Assembly (NCBI GenBank): GCA_949152475.1
Contig: OX424569.1
Span: forward strand, 25,403,950 to 25,467,949
Length of the DNA stretch: 64,000 nucleotides
Direction: 5' to 3'
From: Terebella lapidaria
Lineage: Eukaryota; Annelida; Polychaeta; Terebellida; Terebellidae
Position 1 is the stretch's first letter, and each line of letters begins with the position of its first letter. Positions 46,401 to 55,184 of this stretch are shown one piece after another. A program made the translations under genes and the position numbers. The notes beneath the pieces are model-generated. The model did no database searches, was not told the origin of the DNA, and saw nothing but the letters and a program-made list of their open reading frames with translations.

Positions 46401-49400
46401 TGTGAGAAGACTAGCTGATGGCAAAGTTCTAACTGATAATGTAGATTGTGTGATATATGAAGAAAATCCACTGTGAAATACATTATACGGTAACTTTGAC
46501 TGACCTCGTGTATCATAAATCTACTCACAGATGCCGCTGCAGACACTAGTGGTTCCGCCAGAAAACGTCGAGCTGTCGCCACATCGAATACCGCCCAGAA
46601 CGGATCATTGCCAGCCTTCTCAATGACATCTGGTGTTTTGCGGTAGGTCATATTTTCAAACATAAGTCAAGCAAATCTGAAAGTATACTCTCCTTGCAAT
46701 ATTGGAAGTTGTGACAACAAGTGTGTTATCCGAATGGGACAACCATTCGTTGACAGCTTTAATGACACAATTATGATAACTTTCTCAGGTGTCGAGCGTG
46801 GGACAGCAAACAGGAGAAATGGCGATCTGATTTATGCTCGGTAAAATATTGACTTGGCCAAGCTTGGCCTAATTTTACTTCTTTCTCCTCTTACTTCGTT
46901 CTTTAATTCTCTATTGAAATTCTCACGCACTTAACGAATAATTCACATGTTTTGGTATGCAATAGGTGAGCGAGGATTCCGATCTAGGCAACACCACTTG
47001 CGAGTGCAAGACTAAGGCTGAAGTCGAAGCCTACAGCAGTGGCTTCACCCCACCCCAGGTGAATACCATCGACTTCAGCAACATATTCAACAACTTTGCC
47101 TCGCTGCTGAGCGAAAACTTTGGTGTGTTCACGACGGTCATCGTCTTCACAGTAGCATACGTCCTGCTCGCCATATGGGCAAGACGAGCTGATCGGAAAG
47201 ATGTCGAAAAGGTATTTATGAAAACTGTGTCTTTGACAAAGAAGATGAAACATTGCACGTAGAATATTAAAAAAGGAAAAACCACCAACAGTTATGAACG
47301 CCAGATGCAACTGAAAGTGAAAGAACTGGCGCATCCAGAGGTTGTCCAAAGGCATCCAAAAGTTTTAAGCGAATCTTCTGTTGTTTCAGTGGGGGGTCCT
47401 CCCTTTGAAAGATAACCTGGCGAGCCAGAGGACATTCTACAAGGTATCAGTGTTCACCGGGCTGAGGAGAGGAGCCGGCACCAAGTCAGATCCATTCTTC
47501 ATCCTCACCGGTGATGAAGGTGATACTGGAGTCAGAGAACTTGCTGACAAGAAGAAACGGGTGAGAAACTAGGCCCCTGTGTTATGTCACCATCTCGTAG
47601 TATGCAGTGGTATTTTTTTATTTGAAAAAAAAAGAATAATAAACCGTCAACATTTTTCTGAATAGAATCCCAAATAGTCATGCATTGTATTTCTCATTGT
47701 CTACATAGGCTTTCTCAACAAGTTCCATCCGCCACTTCATCCTGTCGACTGAGAGTCCACTTGGTACTTTGTCTTTCATCCGAATATGGCACAATAACTC
47801 TGGTAAAGGTGATAATGCAGGCTGGTTCCTAGACAAGATCATTGTTGAGGACCTACAGACCAAGGACAGGTATGAATCCTGTCTCCTCGCATGAGCTAGC
47901 GAGATCAAAAGTCATAGCTACATGCTCTTAATCCTCTCCTTGTAAATAGTTTTCCAATATCAATTATTATTCAAATGAAAATCACGTGCTTTCTATGCAT
48001 GTTGCAGGTTTTTCTTCCTGTGTGGTCAATGGTTGGCCGTAGATGAGGATGATGGGATGCTTGACCGAATCCTGCCAGTTGCCGGTCGTGACGAAGTGAC
48101 AGGTTTCAGCCACCTCTTCTTCGACAAAACCCGCAAGAAGCTGTTTGATGACCACTTATGGATCTCGCTTGTTGGGCGTCCGAACCGCAGCAACTTCACG
48201 AGAGTCCAGCGACTGACCTGCATCCTAACCCTCCTCTTCACTAGCATGCTGGCCAACATGATGTGGTACCAGGCTACAGATGTTGAGCACGATCGCGTCC
48301 TGCATATTGGGCCCCTCGTCCTGAGTGCTGCCACTATCATAACGTCAATATATGCCAGCTTGACGGTCGTCCCAATCAACACAATCCTAGTTTACCTCTT
48401 CCGGAAGACCAAGCCGAAGGACTGGCCTGCTGAGAACGAAGTCATGGGTGCTGATGGAGAGAATATCAAGATCGACGAAACGGAGAAGGCTGTCAAAAGA
48501 ACGAAGTGGTGGAAGAAGAAGTACCCTCTCCCGTACTGGTGCGCGTACATCGCTTGGGCGATCGCTCTTTCCTTAACTGCAGTCTCTGGCGTCATCGTGA
48601 TTTTCTACAGTCTGGAATGGGGCAAGACTAAGGCAGACGAGTGGCTGTCCTCGCTACTTCTCTCCACACTCCAGTCAGTCATCATCATTCAACCAGTGAA
48701 GGTGAGACATAATTCACGGATTTGTTCTGGATTTCCAAATTGTTTTTTGGGCAGTTGTGCATAAATTCCATCTGGTTTACAGTAGAAACAGTTGTATTTA
48801 CACATTCTGATGACGCTCGTGTGTGCTTCGGACACGAACGTGTGGTCGAGCTTGTTTCTCCAAAGTATTTTACAAAATGGTTTAGTGAAGTTTCTATCAT
48901 TGATATGCTAACCTTGTCTTTCCACAATAGGTGATATTCCTGGCCATGATCATAGCACTGGTGTTCAAGACCTTGGACGACGATGATGACGATGTCTGTG
49001 ATAAAAAGGAGAACGCCAAGGCAAAACCAGACGAGGAAATAACGGACGAAAGTCTCATAACGCTCAGTGAGTACCAGACATGGATTTTCTCAGTTCTTCC
49101 AAGATTCAAGTTGAAGATAATCATGCAACTCAACGTAAGTGTTAAAATTCGTTCAACACTAGCAATTTTCCTGTAACTGCAGAGACCTTGACGACCATCC
49201 AACCACCAGAGCCGCTGAACAAGGAGGAGCTAGAGAAAGCGCGCGAGAAGAGACGACGTGAGCGGCAAATGTGGAACCTCATCAAGGAAGCAGGGTTCTA
49301 CTTCGCCTTCCTCCTCCTCATCTACTTCATCGTCTGGGGGACGAAGCATCCAGAGCTCTTCATCCAGAACAAATTCCTCGTCAATCAGATCGCCGGAGGC

Positions 49401-51841
49401 GACCTGCAAGAAATGGAGTCATTTGTGAGTGAACATGCTAAAGGGGATACTAACAGGCAAAATTATCACGTTCTTGAGTGTTATCACAACTTTGATGATA
49501 GAATGGTCCTCCATACTAATATACGACGCAATTTGTTTCTGATGGGTCAGGTGACGAATGGAGAACACTTCTGGATATGGGCCACTGACATGATGGTACC
49601 GTCTATATTCTTCATGCAAAAGTACAACGGAGACCCGACCACACTCAGGGATCGCAAATACCTGAAAGACGGCGTAAATTTCCGGGTCGGTCCAGTTCGA
49701 CTGCGACAACTGCGTATTGTGCCAGGTGAGCTTGGTCTCCTACTGAAAATATCATTTCCATATACCTTCAGCTGAAACAATTTTGAAATATATTGGAGTT
49801 TACTTTTTTTGTGAACAGGCGAATGTGAAGTGATTGATCGGATGAAGAACATCATCCCCGAGTGCAACAAAGCATACAGTATTTTTGGGGAAGAGGACCG
49901 TAATTTTACCACGAACTGGGGCTTGGAAACAGACACCAATTACACCAACGAGGTTCTGACAGCTGCGGAGAAAGCCTTCAAGTACCAGTCGTTCGTCGAC
50001 CTCAAAGGTATCCCATACTGGGGAAGAATGGCTACATATGGAGGTGGCGGCTACGTTGCTGAACTTGGAACAAAACGAGGCCAAGCTCTGAGGATCCTGA
50101 AAGAACTAGTCGAGAACAACTGGATTGATTACTACACGAGAGGCGTGTTTCTAGAGTTTACGATCTATAACCCCAACGTCAACTTGTTCGGCTACGTGAC
50201 TTACCTTATGGAGTTCCCACCCACTGGAGCAATTGTCCCGTTCCCACGAGTTATGACGTTCCAACTATACAGCGATGTGTCAGGAATGAATATCACTATA
50301 ATAGCCGCCAAAATCATCTACATGATCCTGATCTTGGTGTTCTTGATACGAGAAATCCTGAAATTCCGACGTATGGGAAAGAGCTACTGGAAAGATCCGT
50401 GGAATTATCTGGAGATCATCATCATCGCCGTGTCCTTCGCTGCAATGTCCATGTTCCTCATACGAGAAATCATTGGCCGGGCGATCCTTGGTGACCTCAC
50501 AAAGAACCTGAGTAAGAACTGAATTTCTTTGACGTAAGAGCGAAAATGAACCATAATATGTATCAGTACATGTTAGAAAAAAATACACAGTCATTTTCAT
50601 TTGTGTTCACTTAGATATTGTCATCTCAAGATATTTTTCATTAATTTTTCTCAGACCAGTACATGAACTTCATGGCGTTCGCATACTATGACGAAGTTTA
50701 CTGGTACGTCATTGGTGCGATAGTGTTCATGTCCAACCTGAAGTTCCTGCGACTGCTGCGATTCAACAAACACATCACGCACTTTGCGGCTACCCTGAAG
50801 CTGGCCAGGTTGGAGTTGATGAACTTCTCGGTGACATTCATGATCCTGTTCCTGGCCTTCACGTGCTCCGGGTTCCTGCTCTTTGGCCGCCACATGCTGG
50901 ACTTCCACACGATCATCAAAGTCATGGAGTCTTTGTATTCTATGCTCATTGGAAAGTTCGACTTCAGGGAGATGGAAAAGGCTGACAGGTTAGTCTATCT
51001 CGAACGATTCTCTATTGTCTCCCTTGACGTCACTATATTTATCCAAAACAACCATGGTTGATTAATCATGCGCTAACGTAGATTTGCTGCCATTTCAGAT
51101 TGCTGGGACCTATGTACTTCATCGCTTTCATGATCCTGATGTTCTTCATCACAGTCAACATGTTCTTGGGCATCATCGCCAATGCCTATTCTCAGGTGAG
51201 ATACCAGTCATGACACCAGTTAGTGTATGTAATACATTATTATTGATTCATCTACACAAGTTTAACGTGTGTTCACATGTTTCAGATCCGGCAGGAACCA
51301 GAGCTCATGGGTGACGACTATCTGGTCATGGAATTCATCAAGCTCAAGGCCATGCAGTATTTGGGGATCTCCGACAAAAATAAAAGTGAGACCTCGTATG
51401 CAAAGAGTACCAATTAGAACATCCTCTCTATCATTGTCATTGTTTGTGTGGAAAAGTCGAGTCGATTGCATTGTATAAGTTATTATTGAGTATTCCAACA
51501 ACGAAGTGACAAACTGCGACTGACCAGTTCAATTTTCCTCAACAGAGGAAGAAGTGAAATACATGGACTCGATGGAAACGCTCAACTTGCGACTCGAGTC
51601 CCTGGACAAGATGGTCACGGAGGAGTGTCGCAACATCTTGGGTCTTGCCACGCAGGCGCAGCAAGATTCGGCTGATGAGGAGCAACCGTCGTCGGCGGCG
51701 TCGGCGTCATCGTCATCACCATTCCAAGACAAGGCGGCCATCGAGAAGGGCAACAAATCAAAGATGGAGAACATGACGAAACTGGCGCAGCTTCAGCAGG
51801 AGATAAGCGAATGCGGATCACAAGGTGGAGAATGGACCTGA
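35220..51841 (+). CDS. PKD1-like: Polycystin-1 family receptor-channel (PKD repeats, REJ, GPS, PLAT, 11 TM), 29 exons; 5' end not found
   Basis: Large plasma-membrane or ciliary protein of the polycystin-1 family, expected to pair with a PKD2-type subunit (family knowledge). The 29 exons listed below all have GT-AG borders and matching phases, totalling 3,674 codons plus TGA. Order: about 15 PKD repeats (35220-39600), REJ region (39600-41909), Gly/Ser and acidic linkers (42106-45438), GAIN/GPS region (45577-47100), TM1 (in 46966-47211), PLAT (47390-48090), TM2-TM6 (48008-49424), TOP/polycystin domain (49424-50280), TM7-TM11 and pore (50280-51195), coiled-coil tail (51546-51841). Human PKD1 is about 4,300 residues with 16 PKD repeats. 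The LRR, WSC and C-type lectin modules of its N-terminus were not found here; the first detected exon starts in phase 1, so at least one upstream exon with the signal peptide is missing. Orthology within PKD1, PKD1L and PKDREJ is not settled. Confidence 0.93.
35613..40533 (+). CDS. PKD1-like: Polycystin exon 2: 4.9-kb exon with about 14 PKD repeats and start of REJ
   Basis: Acceptor TTTCATTTAG|ACC, donor CAGATA|GTAAGA; 1,640 codons without an intron. Clear PKD cores include FDYGDGNTH, CDYGDTND, WDHGDGAGN, LDYGDGTSV, IDYGDGETG, MSYGDSSPD, VNFGNDEPT and VNYGNGVEH, each followed some 40 residues later by a G-x-Y-x-V/I...N-type strand. Repeats near 37260-37560, 38140-38430 and 38430-38720 lack the YGDG core and are degenerate. 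Many N-x-S/T sites. From about 39600 (SFSYDNQLSKFEATYFNLTL) the sequence turns into the REJ region. Human PKD1 also packs most of its PKD repeats into one very long exon. Confidence 0.95.
40697..40907 (+). CDS. PKD1-like: Polycystin exon 3: REJ region
   Basis: Acceptor TTTCCATAG|GT, donor ATACG|GTAAAC. GGCFGNGPGRIDVSTGQFDL, then YKMRVVAKKGAQTARADLLI is typical of REJ modules. Confidence 0.9.
41005..41168 (+). CDS. PKD1-like: Polycystin exon 4: REJ region, Cys-rich
   Basis: Acceptor ATACGCAG|A, donor CTCCTT|GTAAGT. Contains CLRNCMTKIDPQR and SCETCPTP, then FKWSLLLDG, the Cys-x-x-Cys and Trp pattern of REJ domains. Confidence 0.9.
41274..41516 (+). CDS. PKD1-like: Polycystin exon 5: REJ region
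   Basis: Acceptor TGTGTCCTAG|AC, donor CAGAAG|GTCAGG. Ends in NFKPWDGDCAVDPAEG, the REJ block corresponding to 'P..G.C.V.P..G' in the family. Confidence 0.9.
41644..41909 (+). CDS. PKD1-like: Polycystin exon 6: REJ region end
   Basis: Acceptor CCTCTTACAG|GA, donor TCAAG|GTATGA. LLTSFSLSCFDWKDDGDLL and LTYSFDY are the REJ 'C..W.D.....Y.F' signature. Confidence 0.92.
42106..42411 (+). CDS. PKD1-like: Polycystin exon 7: linker with Gly/Ser repeat
   Basis: Acceptor ATAACACCAG|GTC, donor GAACAG|GTAGAG, phase 0. Contains a GGSTGGSTGGSTGS stretch from a 12-base minisatellite (about 42290-42355) and a Gln-rich helix. The LINE fragment lies in the following intron. Confidence 0.88.
42420..43456 (+). 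mobile_element. 5'-truncated non-LTR retrotransposon (CR1/L2-like) in a polycystin intron
   Basis: Encodes the part of a reverse transcriptase just after the catalytic YADD box: LYMPLSQTN, then NKLKLNPDKTEFILFGT, later SRLDYCNSLY and ITPVLRSLHWLPIRHRIEFK, a CR1/L2-type pattern. The frame breaks near 43160 and resumes as SYDGPSLWNSLPNDIRS. It ends at GCGCTATAAAAGTTTGATA followed by an (ATT)n tail (about 43416-43456). The endonuclease and RT core are gone, so it is dead. It lies in the gene's sense direction. Confidence 0.85.
43728..43877 (+). CDS. PKD1-like: Polycystin exon 8
   Basis: Acceptor CACCTTCAG|AGA, donor GCCATG|GTGCGT, 50 codons. Helical stretch between REJ and GAIN (VVEMTASLADETKTS, VASVLAGMSSNFGK). 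Confidence 0.88.
44006..44096 (+). CDS. PKD1-like: Polycystin exon 9
   Basis: Acceptor CCTTGCAG|ACA, donor CCTCG|GTATGT. Short acidic linker. Confidence 0.85.
44225..44278 (+). CDS. PKD1-like: Polycystin exon 10 (54 nt)
   Basis: Acceptor GCATTTCAG|AT, donor AAAAG|GTAATG. Encodes DVLTVGGKAVEALDPQPK; phase fits both neighbours. Confidence 0.85.
44499..44614 (+). CDS. PKD1-like: Polycystin exon 11: acidic coiled coil
   Basis: Acceptor ATGTTCCAG|TG, donor AACTG|GTACGT. Glu-rich (LTEEEEDAELARREQEREL). Confidence 0.88.
44888..45133 (+). CDS. PKD1-like: Polycystin exon 12: pre-GAIN region
   Basis: Acceptor TAATTGCAG|TCG, donor GTGGAG|GTATGT, 82 codons, phase 0. Confidence 0.9.
45304..45438 (+). 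CDS. PKD1-like: Polycystin exon 13: GAIN-like beta region
   Basis: Acceptor TTTCACAG|GTG, donor CCGATC|GTAAGC, 45 codons. VSMNTENFLSFDPSAAEVDS and IVLMSVVSYNED resemble the strand-rich part before a GPS. Confidence 0.88.
45577..45741 (+). CDS. PKD1-like: Polycystin exon 14: GAIN region
   Basis: Acceptor TTTCCTTAG|GCT, donor ATCAAG|GTATGC, 55 codons, phase 0. Confidence 0.88.
46058..46214 (+). CDS. PKD1-like: Polycystin exon 15: GAIN region
   Basis: Acceptor CTCTTCCAG|GTG, donor TTGTAT|GTGAGT. Contains paired Cys (INCPDVALCRPN) and several N-glycosylation sequons. Confidence 0.88.
46531..46642 (+). CDS. PKD1-like: Polycystin exon 16: basic RKRR site upstream of GPS
   Basis: Acceptor CTACTCACAG|AT, donor TTGCG|GTAGGT. 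Contains SARKRRAVA, a furin-type R-x-(K/R)-R site, in the extracellular part. Confidence 0.88.
46790..46841 (+). CDS. PKD1-like: Polycystin exon 17 (52 nt): first half of GPS
   Basis: Acceptor CTTTCTCAG|G, donor GCTCG|GTAAAA. RCRAWDSKQEKWRSDLCS gives the C-x2-W and W-x4-C spacing of a GPS motif. Confidence 0.88.
46966..47211 (+). CDS. PKD1-like: Polycystin exon 18: second half of GPS, TM1
   Basis: Acceptor ATGCAATAG|GTG, donor GAAAAG|GTATTT. TTCECKTKAEV occupies the place of the GPS C-x-C-x-HL-T/S, without the HL-T/S. TM1 is FGVFTTVIVFTVAYVLLAIW, followed by basic ARRADRKDVEK on the cytoplasmic side. Confidence 0.93.
47390..47560 (+). CDS. PKD1-like: Polycystin exon 19: PLAT domain, first part
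   Basis: Acceptor TGTTTCAG|TGG, donor AAACGG|GTGAGA. FYKVSVFTGLRRGAGTKSDP and FFILTGDEGDTG are the classic start of PLAT/LH2, which binds lipids or proteins at the membrane. Confidence 0.96.
47709..47869 (+). CDS. PKD1-like: Polycystin exon 20: PLAT domain, middle
   Basis: Acceptor TCTACATAG|GCT, donor GACAG|GTATGA. FILSTESPLGTLSFIRIWHN and AGWFLDKIIVEDLQT are PLAT hallmarks. Confidence 0.96.
48008..48701 (+). CDS. PKD1-like: Polycystin exon 21: PLAT end, TM2-TM5
   Basis: Acceptor ATGTTGCAG|G, donor GTGAAG|GTGAGA. FFFLCGQWLAVDEDDGM ends PLAT. TRVQRLTCILTLLFTSMLAN is TM2, a signature of the family. TM3, TM4 (YIAWAIALSLTAVSGVIVIF) and the start of TM5 follow. Confidence 0.97.
48931..49066 (+). 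CDS. PKD1-like: Polycystin exon 22: TM5 end and acidic loop
   Basis: Acceptor CCACAATAG|GTG, donor CGCTCA|GTGAGT. VIFLAMIIALVF, then a six-Asp run and a charged cytoplasmic loop. Confidence 0.93.
49183..49424 (+). CDS. PKD1-like: Polycystin exon 23: basic loop and TM6 (S1)
   Basis: Acceptor TAACTGCAG|AG, donor TCATTT|GTGAGT. Basic helix AREKRRRERQMWN, then AGFYFAFLLLIYFIVWG (S1 of the channel). Confidence 0.94.
49551..49725 (+). CDS. PKD1-like: Polycystin exon 24: TOP (polycystin) domain start
   Basis: Acceptor ATGGGTCAG|GTG, donor GCCAG|GTGAGC. FWIWATDMMVPSIF and VGPVRLRQLRI match the extracellular polycystin domain. Confidence 0.95.
49819..50511 (+). CDS. PKD1-like: Polycystin exon 25: TOP domain, TM7-TM8
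   Basis: Acceptor GTGAACAG|GC, donor CCTGA|GTAAGA. Contains YTRGVFLEFTIYNPNVNLF, the strongest polycystin signature, then KIIYMILILVFLI (TM7) and NYLEIIIIAVSFAAMSMFL (TM8). Confidence 0.97.
50655..50988 (+). CDS. PKD1-like: Polycystin exon 26: TM9-TM10 and pore loop
   Basis: Acceptor TTTCTCAG|AC, donor GACAG|GTTAGT. NLKFLRLLRFNKHI (S4-S5 region), FMILFLAFTCSGFLLFG (S5), then the pore helix and IGKFDF at the filter position. Confidence 0.97.
51099..51195 (+). CDS. PKD1-like: Polycystin exon 27: TM11 (S6)
   Basis: Acceptor CATTTCAG|A, donor CTCAG|GTGAGA. FIAFMILMFFITVNMFLGII is the S6 helix, followed by ANAYSQ. Confidence 0.97.
51286..51385 (+). CDS. PKD1-like: Polycystin exon 28: cytoplasmic tail
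   Basis: Acceptor TGTTTCAG|ATC, donor TAAAA|GTGAGA. Charged tail after S6. Confidence 0.92.
51546..51841 (+). CDS. PKD1-like: Polycystin exon 29: coiled-coil C-terminus and stop
   Basis: Acceptor CCTCAACAG|AG. VKYMDSMETLNLRLESLDKM is a coiled-coil helix as in the PKD1 tail that binds PKD2. A Ser/Ala run (SSAASASSSSP) and a second helix follow. TGA at 51839-51841. Confidence 0.94.
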
Positions 51842-52221
51842 ACGCCGTCATTGTGAATATGGACGTTCACTGAACTTTGAGGTGGTACCCTGGTGATATG
51901 TTTTTTCTTTAGGCTTTTGATGATAAATACATTGTTGTAGGAATTGTTGTTGTTTTGAATTTACATTATAAATGTGTTTGTGCCATTATCTTCGATGTCT
52001 GTGATCTTCATATTTTTAATAGATTTTCAAAAGATCTGCAATTTTATTTGCATTTATAAGAAACGTTGAAAAGGTAATATGGTATAAGTTGGAATACAAT
52101 AGAACGATCTGCATTACTGTGATAAAGACAAGGACTTTTTTGTCTGCTCTTTGGTACCATAATTTGAATATTTTCTGTGATCCTGTGAAACACATTTGAA
52201 ACAGTGCATGGCTATGAATTC

Positions 52222-52227
52222 AATAAA
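52222..52227 (+). terminator. Polycystin poly(A) signal (AATAAA)
   Basis: AATAAA 381 bases after the stop, followed by a T/GT-rich stretch (TTTTTCTGTGATGTG). A good match to a cleavage site near 52245. Confidence 0.65.
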
Positions 52228-52439
52228 TTTTTCTGTGATGTGCAAACAAATATCTTGGTTGTTGTTTAAAAAAATATATATATCTATAAATTATAATATA
52301 AAATATATATAAAATTTATGTTAACCAAGTAGCTGGGGTTATAGGGACTGACAACCACTCAAAAAGTGGCACACCTTCAACTGACAGGCCTTCAAATTAC
52401 ATGCCACCAAGCAATGTGCCTGCCATTGACGTGCATATA

Positions 52440-53990
52440 AATGAAGTGCCTGCATGTGAGATGTATGCAAGTGGTGTGCTTGCATATAACATGTCTGAAA
52501 GTGATGTGCTTGCAGTCTGACATGTTTGAAAGTGGCATGCCTGCAAGTGACATGTCTGCAAGTGACATGTCTACGAGTGACATGCTAGCAAGTGACAAGT
52601 CTGCAAGTGACATATGCTTGCGAGTGACAAGTCTGCAAGTGACATATGCCTGCAAGTGACATATGCTTGCAATTGACAAGTCTGCAAGTGACGAATGCTT
52701 GCGAGTGACAAGTCTGCAAGTGACATATGCCTGCAAGTGACATATGCTTGCAATTGACAAGTCTGCAAGTGACATATGCCTGCAAGTGACATATGCTTGC
52801 AATTAACAAGTCTGCAAGTGACATATGCTTGCGAGTGACAAGTCTGCAAGTGACATATGCCTGCAAGTGACATATGCCTGCAAGTGACATATGCTTGCAA
52901 GTGACACGTCTGAAAGTGACATATGCTTGCGAGTGACAAGTCTGCAAGTGACATATGCTTGCAAGTGACAAGTCTGCAAGTGACATATGCTTGCAAGTGA
53001 CAAGTCTGCAAGTGACATATGCTTGCAAGTGACATGCTTGCAAGTGGCAAGTCTGCAAGTGACATATGCTTGCGAGTGACAAGTCTGCAAGTGACATTAG
53101 CCTGCAAGTGACATATGCCTGCAAGTGACATATGCTTGCAATTGACAAGTCTGCAAGTGACATATGCTTGCAAGTGACAAGTCTGCAAGTGACATATGCT
53201 TGCAATTGACAAGTCTGCAAGTGACATATGCTTGCAAGTGACAAGTCTGCAAGTGACATATGCTTGCAAGTGACAAGTCTGTAAGTGACATATGCTTGCA
53301 AGTGACAAGTCTGCAAGTGACATATGCTTGCAAGTGACAAGTCTGCAAGTGACATATGCTTGCAAGTGACAAGTCTGCAAGTGACATATGCTTGCATGTG
53401 ACAAGTCTGAAAGTGACATATGCTTGCAAGTGACAAGTCTGCAAGTGACATATGCTTGCAAGTGGCAAGTCTGCAAGTGACATATGCTTGCAAGTGACAA
53501 GTCTGCAAGTGACGTATGCTTGCAAGTGACAAGTCTGGAAGTGACATATGCTTGCAAGTGACAAGTCTGGAAGTGACACGTCTGCAGGTGACAAGGCTGC
53601 AAGTGACATGTCTGGAAGTGACATATGCTTGCAAGTGACAAGTCTGCAAGTGACATATGCTTGCAAGTGACAAGTCTGTAAGTGACATATGCTTGCAAGT
53701 GGCAAGTCTGCAAGTGACATATGCTTGCAAGTGGCAAGTCTGCAAGTGACATATGCTTGCAAGTGACAAGTCTGGAAGTGACATATGCTTGCAAGTGACA
53801 AGTCTGGAAGTGACATATGTTTGCAAGTGGCAAGTCTGCAAGTGACATATGCTTGCAAGTGACAAGTCTGGAAGTGACATATGCTTGCAAGTGACAAGTC
53901 TGGAAGTGACACATCTGCAGGTGACAAGGCTGCAAGTGACATGCTTGCAAGTGACAAGTCTACAAGTGGCATGTCTGCGAGTGACGTCAA
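52440..53990. repeat. 32-bp tandem array, about 1.5 kb
   Basis: The repeating unit is two half-units, AAGTGACATATGCTTGC (17) and AAGTGACAAGTCTGC (15), with variants such as TCTGGAAGTGAC and GCGAGTGAC. The flank from about 52360 has degenerate copies. All three - strand frames stay open for 313-472 codons only because the unit has no stop on that strand. No gene is present. Confidence 0.92.
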
Positions 53991-54059
53991 AAACGCTCCA
54001 CAATTTGGTGACGTGCCGAATCCGAAGTATGTCTGCAAGTGACGTGCCGACGTGTCGTG

Positions 54060-55059
54060 TTGTTATATTGTGGGTTACACAATATAACTGGCAGCTTATG
54101 TCATCCAGATATTAAAAATAACACATGAATTGATAACAAGGCCTGAAATGCCGGAAGTGATTGCTGTAACTGCTGTAATTAAGAAGTATAGGGTGACCAT
54201 GGTGACAAGATCACGTGTAATACATACAAAATTAGTCCAAGGGCCAAGCAGGTTACCGGAGAAATACACAATTTTTTATACGAATCGGTTGCGTTCAATT
54301 AACAATTTAGGCTTCCTCCAGAAGTCAATTTGTTCAATTTCATACCAGACCACGCGATATCATCTCAAATCCGGTACAATGTTGCCAAAGGAACTATGGT
54401 CTTTGACGCTCATAATACAAACCTACCCTACCTAACCATGTTATTCCCTGAGGCATATTCAATTCACAAAAGACAGGTGCAGCTTCCACTGTGAACACGC
54501 AAAGTCATCTGAAATCAAGTCAGTGTCACAAAAGAACGTAATAGTCGGAGAGGACTTTGTATATAGGGTGTTTGCCCTGTTGATCGATCAAATAAAAGAA
54601 ATGTTTAAAAAAATTGTAGTCGTATACGTGTATGACTTCCTATATTTGCTCATAATACAAACATACATACAAAAAGGCTTAATACAAATTTACAAGCTTT
54701 TTTCTGCATGCATAGGCCAATTGATACATTCCAAGTTGGATAGGATATGACTCCAATATATATTGACGTGTGGTGATCGACACGTAGTGATTCATGCATA
54801 GGCCAATTGATACATTCCAAGTTGGATAAGGTCCTGCGATGCACTCAATCTAGGCAAACGACAGTCAACTTGACAGTCAACTTTTGAATGTCACCAAAAG
54901 ATGCGCCATAATAACGTAATATCATATGGCTTCCAATATTACAGACCTAACTAAGCTACTAGCGTTTTGTCTGCAAAGGACAATTTTCACATTTCAGTTT
55001 AGACAAGCGTATACGTATATTTAAGGAATAATGTATATATTTGGAGTAATTGTCGCACA
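54060..55059. repeat. Degenerate family-R-like DNA
   Basis: Contains ATGACTTCCTATATTTGCTC, CATAATACAAACATAC and CATCTGAAATCAAGT as at 19.8 and 24.3 kb. A direct repeat of about 36 bases (GCATAGGCCAATTGATACAT and following) occurs at about 54711 and 54795. No gene seen. Confidence 0.45.
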
Positions 55060-55140
55060 ATAAATTTCGAGGGCAAGGTGATATGGTCCCGAGACGCCAA
55101 AGGCGTCGAGGGCTACTATCACCTGTCCCGAGAAGTTTAT
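55060..55140. repeat. 81-bp palindrome with GACGCCAAAGGCGTC centre
   Basis: Left arm ATAAATTTCGAGGGCAAGGT and GATATGGTCCCGAGACGCC pairs with GGCGTCGAGGGCTACTATC and ACCTGTCCCGAGAAGTTTAT. It lies just outside the LTR-like segment. Confidence 0.75.
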
Positions 55141-55184
55141 TTTGCAGACAATTACGACAAATCTATACATTATTTCTATTCTAA

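Noticed and set aside
52571..54003. Long - strand ORFs of 459, 472 and 313 codons
   Set aside because: They are translations of the 32-bp tandem unit in all three frames (repeats of CHLQAYVTCRLVTCKHMSLA type), not a gene.
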